A stretch of 60,011 bases of DNA, taken from contig NZ_JADEXE010000006.1 in assembly GCF_015207265.1 (NCBI RefSeq), forward strand, positions 1 to 60,011, read 5' to 3'. The translations under genes were made by a program, and so were the position numbers. Shown here piece after piece: positions 19,521 to 29,133 of this stretch; position 1 is the stretch's first letter; the number at the start of each line of letters is the position of its first letter. The notes under the pieces were generated by a model. It worked only from the letters and a program-made list of their open reading frames with translations, did not search any database and was not told the origin of the DNA. Source of the stretch: Nodosilinea sp. LEGE 07298. GTDB lineage: Bacteria; Cyanobacteriota; Cyanobacteriia; Phormidesmidales; Phormidesmidaceae.

Positions 19521-19668
19521 AGTGCATCCCAGTCTTGCAAGACTCAGTTTGGAGAAGTAGCTATTGAGATACGCACACCGCTGCCGCAGCACCTGTTGCA
19601 CATTGTCCTCATCCCACTGAACTCCCGAAATCTTCGCCTGCCGACCAATTTGCTTGACCATTGTTTGC
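19521..19668 (-). repeat. ISKra4-like transposase 3' end, copy of 33496-33640
   Basis: The minus strand encodes MVKQIGRQAKISG, then WDEDNVQQVLRQRCAYLN and a stop, closely matching the fragment at 33517-33722. Both end at the same boundary, TGCATCCCAGTCTTGCAAGA, which contains the 14-base palindrome AGTCTTGCAAGACT and looks like the element terminus. Family assignment rests on the TGCATC-type end and the C-terminal sequence style. Confidence 0.55.
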
Positions 19669-19768
19669 CGCAATCTTGACAGCGATACCGCTGTACGAGA
19701 GTGCCGTCTGAACGAGACTCTCGCCCGTTTTTGGCAACCTGTTGGCTCTGACAGTGAGGACAATCCAT
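19669..19768 (-). pseudogene. IS1-like zinc-finger transposase N-terminus
   Basis: From an ATG at 19768 the minus strand reads MDCPHCQSQQVAKNGRESR and later QRYRCQDCGK, the CxxC...CxxC zinc ribbon of IS1-type InsA proteins. It then fuses into the ISKra4-like fragment at about 19668. Only about 33 residues are left. Confidence 0.55.
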
Positions 19769-19796
19769 CACGTAATCTCGTTGCACTGCCAGTATT

Positions 19797-22700
19797 CTAG
19801 CTCCCATCGGTTAACAGACCAGCGCCCGATTGGGAGCCCAGCTCGGCGACAAAGATCTGGTAGCGATCGCGCCCCTGCTGCTTGGCGCTGTAGAGGGCGG
19901 CATCAGCCTGGTCGATCAAGGTTTGAGCTTTCTGACCCGCCGTTGGAACGACACTGGCAATGCCCAGGCTGAGGGTAATGCGCTGGCCCAGTGGCGAGGC
20001 CCCATGGTAAAGAGCTAGCTCGGTAAGGACCTGCTGAATGGTATAGGCGATCACCTCAGCCCCGGCCTGGCTGGTGTTGGGCAGCACGATGGCAAACTCT
20101 TCGCCGCCGTAGCGGGCTACAAGGTCGGCGGGGCGCTTGGCCACCTGCTCTAGGGCTTGGGCCACCTGCTGCAAACACACATCCCCCGCCGGGTGACCGT
20201 AGGTGTCGTTGTAGCGTTTGAAGTAGTCGATATCGCACAAAATCAGGCTCAGGGAAGACTGAACTCGCAGCAGGCGAGCCCACTCCTGCTGGAGGTGAAC
20301 ATCAAAGCTGCGGCGGTTAGCCAACTGGGTGAGGCTATCGTGGGTGGCCAAGTGTTCGAGCTGGCGGTTTGCGATCTGAAGGTGCTGGTATAGCTGCGAC
20401 TGCTGAATTGCGATCGCCAGCTGGATGGCCAATCGCTTGAGCACATCTAGCTCAGAGGCTTCCCAGGAATGGGGGCTCTGGCCGTGGTAGGCCAGCAGTA
20501 TACCCCACAGGCTATTGCTCTGCACAATGGGCACAATCACCTTGGCCTGAGCCTGGGTGAGGTGATCCATCGGGCAGGGCACCGTCTCCTCGGTCTGGAT
20601 GCTGGCGCAGGCTCTAACCTCGCCTCGCAGATAGCCTGCCAGGTCGGTGGCATTGACGGTGGTCTGAAGCTTTCGCCCCAGAAGGGAGGGCAACCCCGCC
20701 GTGACCGCCTCGGCAATCACCATGCCGCTGCCATCGCTCTCGAACTGATAGATCATTACTCGGTCGATGCGCAAAAACTGCTGTACCTCGTTCACGGTGG
20801 TGGTGAGAACTGTATCTAGATCAAGGGTTTGGCGAATACGCTGGGCAATCTCGCTGAGCAACCTCTCCTGCTCGGCCCGCCGCCGCAGAGCCGCCACCTC
20901 CGAACGCCTTAGCTCGGTAATATCGGTAAACGATAGCACCACCGCGTAGGGCAGGAGGGCATCTGGATGCTGCAAGGGGCGAGTGTTGCAGGAAATCCAG
21001 GTGGTGCCGTGGGGTTTGACTAGGCCCAGCACCCGATTGTTGACCGACTGCCCAGTTCTCAGGGTGATCCACGCCGGGTGGTCGTCATCGGGGCAGGGGG
21101 AACCATCGTCTTGGATGAAGGTTAGGGGAATATCAGCCAGCAATCGCCCCACGAGCTGCGAGATTTGCCGTCCCACAATCCCGGCCGCGCTGGCGTTGCA
21201 GGTGAGCAGGGTGCCATCGGCCCGCACTACGGCCACCCCTTCGGAGAGGGCCGCCACCACCGAACAGTAGCGCTCCTCGCTGTCTTGCAAGTCTTGCAGC
21301 AGGGTGGTTTTAGTTTCAAACTCTTTTGCCAGGTGCAGGCTGGCCACCAGCAGACCCGCCATCAGCTGTAGGGTTTGCCTATCTGACTCGGTAAAGGCGT
21401 AGGCCTGGGTTGAAAACACCTTGATCACGCCGACTGGCTCGGTTTGAGCGGTGAGGGGCACTACCACCATTGATCGCAGCCCCAGGGTTTCGGACAAGGA
21501 ACGATTGACCCGCCGATCGCGATCGCGATCGGCACAGTACAGCGCCTGGCTCTCCTTCAGGCAGCGCCCGCTTAGGCTATCAGCTATCGGCAGCCGCCAG
21601 CCCCTATGAGCCTGTGCTAGGCCGCTGGTAGCCTGGCACACCAGTTCTTGGCCCTCTAACAGTTCCACGGCGGCCCCATCGGCACGGGTGAGCTGCAAAG
21701 CTCGTTCGACGATCACCTCCATCACCAGCTCTAGGTGGGGATGGACCAGCGTCACCTCTAGCTGGGTCTCTACAATCTTAGACAGACGCTCTAATTCCTG
21801 CTGTAGAGCAATTTCAGACTGCTTGCGCTTGGCCTCAAGCCGCATTTTTTCACTGATATCTTTCATAAAGCAGTAGTGCCCCTGGCTCTGCTGCTGGTCG
21901 TCGTAAGTGATCACCATAAACAGCTGCTTATGGAAAATTGAGCCATCCTTGCGGACTCCCCGAGCTTCAATATTGGCCTTGCCCTCAGCCAGCATATGTT
22001 TGTAGGCCAAAGCGACTCGTTCTAGATCATCAGGATGGACGGTAATCTCCCAGGGCTGTCCAACGAGTTCGTCTGGAGTGTAGCCCACCATGGTGGCATA
22101 GGCCTGATTGACGTTGGTATAGTGACCGGCTTGATCTAAGCGGGAGATGCCTTCCACGGCATGGGCCAGGGCGCTGCTCATCTCTCGCAGCTCGACCTCG
22201 GCCTGCACCCGCTCGGTAATGTCCTGGACAATGCCGTACAGGCGCACGATCTCACCCTGGGCATTACATTCTGCCTGACCCCGGTTGTCGAGATAGCGAA
22301 TTGCCCCATCGCCACGGGTGCATTTGAGCCGCATACTGTAGGGCTCGCCCGTGGTCAGGGCGCGCTCATGCGCTTGGCGCAGCCGGTCGCCATCCTCGGG
22401 ATGGTAGAGCCGCAGCAGCTCGTCAAAGCTGGGTTCGCCTAGAGTGGAGTCGCGCCCCAAAATGCGAAACTTTTCGTCAGACCAGGTCACTTTTTGGGTG
22501 GTCACGTCGTATTCCCAACTGCCAATGTGGCCGAGCTTCTGAGCCTCTAGCAGCATGGTCTGGCTTTTGTGCAGGGCCAGTTCTGACTGTTCGCGCTCGT
22601 TGATATCCTGAATTTGAGCTACAAAACAGAGCGGCACCTGCTGCTCATTAACCACAGTCGACACGCTGAGCATGACCCAAATCCAGTGGCCCTGCTTGTG

Positions 22701-23912
22701 GCGATAGCGCTTTTCGAGGTGGTAGTGGCAAATGTCCTGACTGAGCAGCTGCCTCATCAGATCTAGCTCGGTGTCTAGGTCATCGGGGTGGGTGATGGCC
22801 TGAAATGTGGTGGCGAGCAGTTCGGCTTCGCCATAGCCCGTGATTTTACACAGCGAGCGATTCACCTCTAGCCATTGCCCCTCTCGGCTGACTAGGGCCA
22901 TGCCAATGTTGGCGTAGTCAAAGGCGGTGCGAAAGCGCAAGTTGCTCAGGTGTAGGGCCTGGTTGCTAGCCTCTAGCTCGGCGATGTGATCGACCATCTT
23001 GGCCTCTAGGGATTGATTGAGCTGCTGCAGGGCAATCTCGGTGCGCTTGCGATCGCCAATGTTGTACGCCGTCAAGCGGCTGCATACATTTTTGCCCTGG
23101 TCGTCGTACTCGGCGGTGGCGTTGACCAAAATCCACTGGGTCGTGCTATCGGCCCGCACCAGCTCAAACTCCAGGTTGTCAACCCGGCCCCGTCGCTTAA
23201 ATTGTAGAAAGTTGGCGGCAAAGATGGCCCGGCTGGCCGGGGTAAGCACATTGGTAAATCGCAGCTGGCCCACTACCGCCTCGTGGTCATAGCCCAGCCA
23301 GCCCAGCTCGGTGTCACTGATTGCAATAAAGACCCCGTTGGTATCTAAAGAGTGATAGCCGCAGAGAGCCCCGTTATAGAGGTTTTCGATGGCAGCCTGC
23401 TGGGCGGCGGTAGTGGTCACCAGCTGGCGGGCTGACCGCTGCAGCTCCAGTTCGTCCATCACCACGGCAGCTAAATCTTTGAGCGTATGGGCTTCGTCAG
23501 CGGTGAGCTGGCGGGGCTGGCGATCGATGACGAAGAGGGTGCCCAGAGTGTAACCGTCGGGGGTAATCAACGGGGCAGCGGCATAAAACCTCAGGTCGAA
23601 CTCGCTCACCACCAGAGTGTGGGCCTGGGTGCGGGGATCTTCGAGGGCGTTGGCAATGGTATAAACCTCGCTGTGGAAAAGGACTGAGGCACAGAGACCA
23701 GGTTCGCGGTTGATCTGATTGATTTCCACCCCGTAGCGCGACTTGAACCAGATGCGATCTCGATCAACCACCGTAACCAACGCAATCGGGACCTGAAACA
23801 GGCAAGCGGCGATTGCCGTGATGCGATCTAAGGTACCATCCGGCGGCGTATCTAAAATGTGGTATAGCTGCACCGCCGCCAGCCGTTCAGCGTCGTCGGT
23901 CGTATCATGCAT
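19797..23912 (-). CDS. GAF/PAS-rich diguanylate cyclase
   Basis: The ATG at 23912 (MHDTTDDAERLAAVQLY) is preferred; AGGA lies five bases upstream and homologous GAF proteins start with this ILDTPPDG region. Over about 1371 residues: GAF (10-160), PAS (about 165-290), coiled coil, three more PAS domains (315-690, each followed by a PAC strand), GAF (about 720-870), PAS (about 880-1010), a phytochrome-like GAF (about 1020-1190) and GGDEF (about 1205-1365; VARYGGEEFAIVLP). The I-site RPAD is five residues upstream of the loop. All catalytic residues look intact, so it should make c-di-GMP under product control. The last GAF lacks an obvious bilin-binding Cys-His pair. The protein is soluble. Confidence 0.9.
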   Translation of the reverse strand: MHDTTDDAERLAAVQLYHILDTPPDGTLDRITAIAACLFQVPIALVTVVDRDRIWFKSRYGVEINQINREPGLCASVLFHSEVYTIANALEDPRTQAHTLVVSEFDLRFYAAAPLITPDGYTLGTLFVIDRQPRQLTADEAHTLKDLAAVVMDELELQRSARQLVTTTAAQQAAIENLYNGALCGYHSLDTNGVFIAISDTELGWLGYDHEAVVGQLRFTNVLTPASRAIFAANFLQFKRRGRVDNLEFELVRADSTTQWILVNATAEYDDQGKNVCSRLTAYNIGDRKRTEIALQQLNQSLEAKMVDHIAELEASNQALHLSNLRFRTAFDYANIGMALVSREGQWLEVNRSLCKITGYGEAELLATTFQAITHPDDLDTELDLMRQLLSQDICHYHLEKRYRHKQGHWIWVMLSVSTVVNEQQVPLCFVAQIQDINEREQSELALHKSQTMLLEAQKLGHIGSWEYDVTTQKVTWSDEKFRILGRDSTLGEPSFDELLRLYHPEDGDRLRQAHERALTTGEPYSMRLKCTRGDGAIRYLDNRGQAECNAQGEIVRLYGIVQDITERVQAEVELREMSSALAHAVEGISRLDQAGHYTNVNQAYATMVGYTPDELVGQPWEITVHPDDLERVALAYKHMLAEGKANIEARGVRKDGSIFHKQLFMVITYDDQQQSQGHYCFMKDISEKMRLEAKRKQSEIALQQELERLSKIVETQLEVTLVHPHLELVMEVIVERALQLTRADGAAVELLEGQELVCQATSGLAQAHRGWRLPIADSLSGRCLKESQALYCADRDRDRRVNRSLSETLGLRSMVVVPLTAQTEPVGVIKVFSTQAYAFTESDRQTLQLMAGLLVASLHLAKEFETKTTLLQDLQDSEERYCSVVAALSEGVAVVRADGTLLTCNASAAGIVGRQISQLVGRLLADIPLTFIQDDGSPCPDDDHPAWITLRTGQSVNNRVLGLVKPHGTTWISCNTRPLQHPDALLPYAVVLSFTDITELRRSEVAALRRRAEQERLLSEIAQRIRQTLDLDTVLTTTVNEVQQFLRIDRVMIYQFESDGSGMVIAEAVTAGLPSLLGRKLQTTVNATDLAGYLRGEVRACASIQTEETVPCPMDHLTQAQAKVIVPIVQSNSLWGILLAYHGQSPHSWEASELDVLKRLAIQLAIAIQQSQLYQHLQIANRQLEHLATHDSLTQLANRRSFDVHLQQEWARLLRVQSSLSLILCDIDYFKRYNDTYGHPAGDVCLQQVAQALEQVAKRPADLVARYGGEEFAIVLPNTSQAGAEVIAYTIQQVLTELALYHGASPLGQRITLSLGIASVVPTAGQKAQTLIDQADAALYSAKQQGRDRYQIFVAELGSQSGAGLLTDGS

Positions 23913-24129
23913 CCTGGGCCAGTATGACGACTTGTTTGCAAATATGTGAGACTGCACTGTTGCTTTATAGTGCCCTTACAAATTAAGAGGGCAATCCGAC
24001 ACACACCCGTTATCTTCACAGTTCATATCGCGTGTAACAGAGCACGGAATAGCTTCAATTTTTAACCAGTGTGGGCTAGAGCTGGGGCTAAGCCGTCCCG
24101 AAGGGCATAACGCCTTAGACCCAATAGAT

Positions 24130-24490
24130 CTAGCTGGGTCGGGAGGCGAGCCAGGTCCAAACGTCATCGCCTGCCAGGGGCCGAGCTATGTAGTAACCCT
24201 GGAGCTAAGTCGTAGCCAATATGATTTAGATAGGCGAGGGTTTCGGCTTCTTCAACCCCCTCGGCGGTGCAGCTCGAACCTAGGCTGTGGCTCAGATCAA
24301 TAATAAATTTGACTACTGTGTTTGACTCCGCAGAGGTCACCGCCGTCATCACAAAGGGATTGTCAACCTTAATCTTAGAAAAGGGCAACCGCACTAAGGC
24401 GTGTCTTAAACCCATTTGGCAGAATGGCATCAGTACAAGCGAACTCTTAAGCTGCTGTGATTCTTCCACCTTAGGAAGCCCCTCGTCAGG
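24130..24490 (-). pseudogene. EAL phosphodiesterase C-terminal fragment
   Basis: The minus strand encodes LPFSKIKVDNPFVMTAV, then CTAEGVEEAETLAYLNHIGY, the last third of an EAL domain. A frameshift follows: DLAPGLL in this frame, whereas GYYIARPLAGDDVWTWLASR in the next frame is the true continuation, ending in TAG at 24130-24132. The catalytic EAL and DDFG motifs are gone. On the 5' side it is replaced by IS5-like sequence. Confidence 0.75.
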
Positions 24491-24495
24491 GTGAG

Positions 24496-24552
24496 ATGAG
24501 CGAACGACAGTGGCAGCAGATTGCCCCCCTGCTGCCACCGCAAAAACCTTAG
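24496..24552 (+). pseudogene. IS5-family transposase N-terminal stub
   Basis: The short frame MSERQWQQIAPLLPPQKP followed by a stop is the characteristic opening of IS5-family transposases. Nothing else of the gene is left; an IS66-like end follows directly. Confidence 0.55.
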
Positions 24553-24660
24553 TAATTGCTCAATTGGGTTGACGGGTACCGGCGAATGAGGGAGGGTGGT
24601 AAACTTTTGCCATGACAGACCTGCCGCCGTTAGAAAGCCTCAGTTCTGAGGAGAAAGAGG
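24551..24660 (+). repeat. IS66-like 5' end, copy of 47148-47262
   Basis: About 110 bases (leader GGTTGACGG, then ATG at 24614 encoding MTDLPPLESLSSEEKEVI) recur near 47148-47262 (MKDLPLLEGLSSEEKNALI). This is the N-terminus of the IS66-family large transposase. Here it is cut by the IS3 element that starts at 24661. Confidence 0.6.
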
Positions 24661-24670
24661 TGATCTTGAC

Positions 24671-25530
24671 TCAAGAAAGTAGACAGGTAACTTGAGCGGC
24701 CTTCAAGCCCTCTAGAGAGAGCCAATAGTTATCTTCAAACTGCACTGGGGAAAGGTATCTGAGGATCGAATGTAACCGCTGTCGGTTATAGAAAACCTCA
24801 GTCCATTCAGCAATAACGGTGCGGGCAAGGGCATGCGTTGAGAAAATTTTAGGATGAATCAATTCTGTTTTGAGGGTGCCAAAGAAACTTTCAGCCACCG
24901 CATTATCCCAACAATTACCTCGACGGCTCATGCTGCCCATTATCGCAGCTTGCTGAAGCGCTAATTGATAATCACCACTGGCATACTGAGAGCCTCGGTC
25001 AGAATGAAACAGCAACCCAGATGGAGCCGGTTGTCGCTGCCCTAATGCAGCCTCTAAAGCCGTCAATACAACCTCTGTGCGCATGTGCTCGGCCATCGAT
25101 CATCCGACGACGCGTCTAGAAAATAGATCGATGATGACCGCCAGGTACAGCCAGCTTTCGGTGGTCCAAATGTAGGTCATGTCAGCCACCCACACCCGGT
25201 CGGGTTCCGCCGTTGTAAAGGCTCTGCCCAAGTGATTCTCAGCGATGGGCCAGGCATGCTGAGAATCGGTTGTCACCTGGAATTTGCGCCGTAACCGAGC
25301 GCTGATGCCAAGTTTAGCCATTAACCGCACCACCCGTTGACGGCTGACGCTCCAGCCTTGAGCCACCAGGGCCGATTGAATCCGAGGGGAACCATAGCTT
25401 TGGCGACTGGTGTCATAAATGCGTTGAATCTGGTCAGACAAGATCGCATTCTCCTGGGTTCTACGGGAAGCGAGGCGGTGGCACCAAGCGTGATAGCCAC
25501 TCCTGGACTGCTTCAAGACTCGGCACATTA
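24671..25530 (-). pseudogene. IS3-family transposase OrfB with internal stop
   Basis: Two adjoining frames, 25100-25528 and 24671-25096, together make a full OrfB: HTH_21-like start (SRSGYHAWCHRLASR), first Asp in RVWVADMTYIWT, second Asp in LFHSDRGSQYASGDY, and the Glu in NAVAESFFGTLKTELI. They are separated only by TGA at 25097-25099, in the frame ...RRVVG-stop-SMAEHMRTE. Related proteins have Trp at this place, so a single TGG-to-TGA change is the simplest explanation. The rest of the rve integrase core is intact. Confidence 0.85.
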
Positions 25531-25563
25531 GGGCAATTGGCTAATTCGCCTTCTCCTTCTGGA

Positions 25564-25917
25564 TTAGCGCGTACGATCTGAGCTTTCCCGAGCAAAGAAG
25601 GTCGCGGCTTTTTTTAAGAAATCGCGCTCCATTCGCACCCGTTTTAGGTCTCGACGCAGCGTAGTTAATTCTTGACGTTCAGCAGAGGTCAACGCCCCTT
25701 TGGTGTTGTCACCAGAGCGATCAATTTGGGCTTGTTTCACCCACTTGCGTAGCGCACTCTCGGTCAAACCCATCTCCTGAGCAACCTGGCTGACCGGTTT
25801 ACCCGATTGGCCCACAATGCGAACAGCCTCTGCTTTTTGCTCGTTTGTAAATGTCCTGCGCGGTTTTTGGGTTATCTGAACGTTCTCCTTCGTTATCGAC
25901 TCTTCGGGAATGTCCAC
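25564..25917 (-). CDS. IS3-family transposase OrfA
   Basis: This 117-residue protein has HTH and leucine-zipper segments (TFTNEQKAEAVRIVGQ; ALRKWVKQAQIDR; ERQELTTLRRDLKRVRMERD). Near its end the coding strand contains A7 (complement of 25609-25615) before AGCC. Slippage by -1 there enters the orfB frame (read as ...IQKEKANWPIALMCRVLKQS), the usual way IS3 elements make OrfAB. It differs from the copy at 2251-2601 by about a dozen residues. Confidence 0.85.
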   Translation of the reverse strand: MDIPEESITKENVQITQKPRRTFTNEQKAEAVRIVGQSGKPVSQVAQEMGLTESALRKWVKQAQIDRSGDNTKGALTSAERQELTTLRRDLKRVRMERDFLKKAATFFARESSDRTR

Positions 25918-26029
25918 TTTCTCGAGGCAAGGTCATTTCCTTTGCTTGTGAATTATGTGGACTGCTTAGTCAGCACCCTGACGGAGATGCTTGTAGGCAT
26001 GTGGACTGCTGAGGGGAGCCCTCTTCTGA

Positions 26030-26416
26030 GAAGAGATTGCCGTCAAAGTTCTGCGAGATCTCAGCGTGGCCATCGGCAAATATCCGCACGAGCGACGAGT
26101 AGCGTTGGTCAAAGCGGAACATCCCTTCACGGCCATCAGTGCAGGGAGTGAGGTACATGCTAACCATAACGAGGCGCAAAATAGTGCATTGCGACGACGG
26201 GCAAGTGCCTATCGTAGACGACAGAATCTTTACGCCAAACGAGTGCAGGGGTTACAGCGGGCTTTGAACGTCCAACGCTTGATCCTTAACTGGGTGCGAC
26301 CACATTGGGGACTGGGCCAGAAGACGACACCTGCGATGCTCATGGGCTATTGTGAGCATCCACTCTCGACCCGCGAACTCCTCACAATGCAAGGTTTTCA
26401 GTTCATCACCTCTTAA
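26030..26416 (+). pseudogene. IS1-type transposase C-terminal fragment
   Basis: The frame contains EHPFTAISAGSEVHANHNEA, NSALRRRASAYRRRQNLYA, then LNWVRPHWGLGQKTTPAM and a normal-looking C-terminus ending at 26416. This is the C-terminal half of an IS1-like cyanobacterial transposase (family by resemblance only). The N-terminal half is absent, and upstream DNA (25936-26030) is not recognisable. Confidence 0.6.
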
Positions 26417-26956
26417 CAGCCCAGTGCCAATCGTTCAGGGCATTGTAGAGGGGGAGTTTTTTTCACAGCGATCGTTGTTTTGAGTGGTATCTAAGCTTAG
26501 AACGCTGGCTCCCTCTTCTTCCTTTCATTCCCTGAAACTACAGCACAGCAAGGTATCTACCTGCCTGAACTCAGCTTTTGTCAGTCAACCAGCGTGCTCC
26601 CTTACTGATTTAATTCCGTAATCCTACTGAAGGGGATTTTCGAATCCAAAAGCTAGCTTGTTAAAAGCTAGTGCCCAAATTCCTCTTCGAGTCTAGTCTC
26701 TAGCTTTTTCGGGGGATTCACGGACTTATTTGTGCATAAGTCACAAATTATTCGTACCTTCTGAAGAGTCTATTTAGACAACCAAATACCGAGCCACGAT
26801 GCGTCAGCGATTCCAAACCTGTCACGATGTCATTTGGCTATCGACAGCTGCATAGGAGTGACACTCAATCACCGTCATCCACATAACTGATACCCAGAAC
26901 TTATTGACAACATTCAGCCACCTAAAACTGGTAATTGCAGATGATAAGAGGCAATT
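26417..26956. other. Intergenic, no gene seen
   Basis: 540 bases with no supportable coding frame. Near 26650-26675 there is a small hairpin (CTAGCTTGTTAAAAGCTAG). Base composition changes here from the GC-rich left part to the more AT-rich 27-49 kb part. The promoter of the REC-PAS-GGDEF-EAL gene should lie at its right end, but no box stands out. Confidence 0.4.
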
Positions 26957-29065
26957 ATGATGCAACCGACTAGTCCTCAGCTAATCTTAATTGTCGATGA
27001 TAACCTCACCAACCTAGAGGTGATGTCCAAAACATTGAATGATGCCGGGTACGAGGTTGCGATCGCCTTATCTGGAGAACGAGCAATTCGGCAAATCCAA
27101 CACAGTCCCCCTGACCTCATCCTTCTTGATATCATGATGGCTGGGATTGATGGCTATGAAACCTGCCAACTGATTAAAAAGAACTCTGAATGGGCTTCAA
27201 TTCCAATCATCTTTATGACGGCATTGGCAGATACTAGCAATAAGGTCAAGGGTTTTGAGCTAGGAGCAGTGGACTACATTACAAAACCCTTTCAAGAACA
27301 AGAATTACTTGCCAGAGTTAAAACACATCTCCGTTTGAAACAAACGGAGATGCATCTCCGTGAGAGTGAAGCGCGGATAGAAAGAATTCTTAACTCCTTG
27401 GAAGAAGTCGTATGGTCTGCAACACTTGATTTATCCCAATTTATATTTCTCAATCTCGCAGCAAAAAAAATTTTTGGTTATTCCGCCAACGAGCTAATTG
27501 CTGCGCCCCACCTCTGGTTTGATATGGTGCATCCCGAGGATAAAGCCCTCCTGAAGCAAGCGTTTCAGCTTCTTAAGACACAATCCTCTATCAGTCTTGA
27601 ATATAGAATTTTTAACACAACTGGAAATATACGATGGCTTAAAATCCGAGCCCAAATAGATGGTAACTACACTGAGAGGCAAGCGGCTCGAGTCGATGGG
27701 ATTATAATTGATATAAGCGATCAAAAATGTGTTGAAAATCAGTTGATTCATGAAGCCAACCATGACAACTTGACTGGATTAGCCAATCGCAATAATTTCA
27801 TTTGCCAAGTTAATCAACTTCTAAATTCTATCAAAAAATTTCCTAGCGAAAATTTTGCGGTCTTATTTATCGATTTAAACCGTTTTAAGAGTATTAATGA
27901 TAGCCTTGGCCACTATATTGGCGATCAACTATTGCAACAGGTTGCTAAGCGCTTACAACAGTCCCTGCGCCCTTTTGATCTCATAGCTCGACTTGGAGGA
28001 GATGAATTCACTGTTCTTCTGAAGAATCTTTCAAATCCGGAAGATACCATTACTATTTTAGAACGCATTCACTCCCAATTGAACGAAGCATTTGAGATTG
28101 AAGATCAGATGCTTTTTACATCCGCAAGTATAGGAGTTGTAATCGCTAGCTCAAACTACTCCAATGCCGAAGAACTTCTACGAGATGCTGATATCGCAAT
28201 GTATCAGGCAAAAAAAGGGGGGAAGTCTTGTTCTCAGCTCTTTAAACATTCCATGCATGTTGAAACCGTCCGTCATCTCGAACTTGAACGCGATTTAAGG
28301 ATAGCACTGAATCGCCAGGAAATTACACTCCAATATCAGCCCATTGTGAATCTACAAACTCAGCGCATGATCGGATTCGAAGCTCTAGCTCGATGGAAGC
28401 ACCCCCAGAGAGGATATATTGCTCCAGAAATCTTCATTCCTATCGCTGAAGAAAGTAGCCTAATCGTTAGTTTAGGAGAGCAGGTTCTCTGGCAAGCCTG
28501 CTCTCAATTAAAACAGTGGAAAACTCGTTTTCCAGAAGTGTCTACTTATACCATGAGTGTTAACCTCTCTGGCAGGCAACTCCAAAGTCCTGGTTTTATT
28601 GACACTCTGGATGAAATCTTGAATGTCAATGAAATTCCTGGACATCAATTGATACTGGAAATCACCGAGAGTCTCCTCATGGATAACCATGAGCCTCTAT
28701 TAACCCTATTCAATAGTCTTTCAGAACGGGGAATCAAGCTTAGTCTAGATGATTTTGGGACAGGATATTCCTCATTGAGTTATCTTCACTGTTTTCCTTT
28801 GAATGAACTCAAAATTGATCGTTCTTTTATTAGTCGTATTGAAAACGATATCCAAAGTCAAGAAATTGTCAAAACTATCATTGGTTTGGCTTATATTCTC
28901 AATATGAGTGTTGTTGCCGAAGGGTTAGAGACTCTAGAACAGCTGGAGCACCTCAAAACGCTAAATTGCAATAAAGCGCAAGGGTACTTATTTTCTAAGC
29001 CTTTGACCAAGCTTGAAATTGATGAATGCCTGAAAGATCAAGCTAACCAGTTGATGTGTGCATAA
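26957..29065 (+). CDS. Response regulator with PAS-GGDEF-EAL
   Basis: This 702-residue protein begins at ATG 26957 with AGAGG a few bases upstream. Receiver at 8-125 (Asp in LILLDIMMAGIDG), PAS at about 140-255, GGDEF at about 265-430 and EAL at about 440-695. Both enzymatic sites look complete: LIARLGGDEFTVLL with I-site RPFD; and FEALARWKHP, ITESLLMDN, LDDFGTGYSSL with LKIDRSF, AEGLET and AQGYLFSKP. It may therefore make or degrade c-di-GMP depending on phosphorylation. Its codon use is more AT-rich than that of the left-hand cyclases. The histidine kinase starting 68 bases downstream is the obvious partner. Confidence 0.92.
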   Translation: MMQPTSPQLILIVDDNLTNLEVMSKTLNDAGYEVAIALSGERAIRQIQHSPPDLILLDIMMAGIDGYETCQLIKKNSEWASIPIIFMTALADTSNKVKGFELGAVDYITKPFQEQELLARVKTHLRLKQTEMHLRESEARIERILNSLEEVVWSATLDLSQFIFLNLAAKKIFGYSANELIAAPHLWFDMVHPEDKALLKQAFQLLKTQSSISLEYRIFNTTGNIRWLKIRAQIDGNYTERQAARVDGIIIDISDQKCVENQLIHEANHDNLTGLANRNNFICQVNQLLNSIKKFPSENFAVLFIDLNRFKSINDSLGHYIGDQLLQQVAKRLQQSLRPFDLIARLGGDEFTVLLKNLSNPEDTITILERIHSQLNEAFEIEDQMLFTSASIGVVIASSNYSNAEELLRDADIAMYQAKKGGKSCSQLFKHSMHVETVRHLELERDLRIALNRQEITLQYQPIVNLQTQRMIGFEALARWKHPQRGYIAPEIFIPIAEESSLIVSLGEQVLWQACSQLKQWKTRFPEVSTYTMSVNLSGRQLQSPGFIDTLDEILNVNEIPGHQLILEITESLLMDNHEPLLTLFNSLSERGIKLSLDDFGTGYSSLSYLHCFPLNELKIDRSFISRIENDIQSQEIVKTIIGLAYILNMSVVAEGLETLEQLEHLKTLNCNKAQGYLFSKPLTKLEIDECLKDQANQLMCA

Positions 29066-29133
29066 TCTATCTGGCGGTAGGAGGCTGGTTAGGGAGAAAT
29101 TACTGATATAAGTGGCTAAGCTTGGGAATAATC

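Larger units (their letters stand above)
24661..25935 (-). mobile_element. IS3-family insertion sequence, full length
   Basis: The element is 1275 bases long with imperfect inverted ends of about 25 bases: left TGATCTTGACTCAAGAAAGT, right (inverted) TGACCTTGCCTCGAGAAAGT. It carries orfA and orfB on the minus strand with the A7 frameshift site at 25609-25615. No short target duplication is obvious (AGG before, TTT after). A second, gutted copy lies at 1340-2619. orfB contains a stop, so this copy probably cannot move by itself. Confidence 0.85.
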
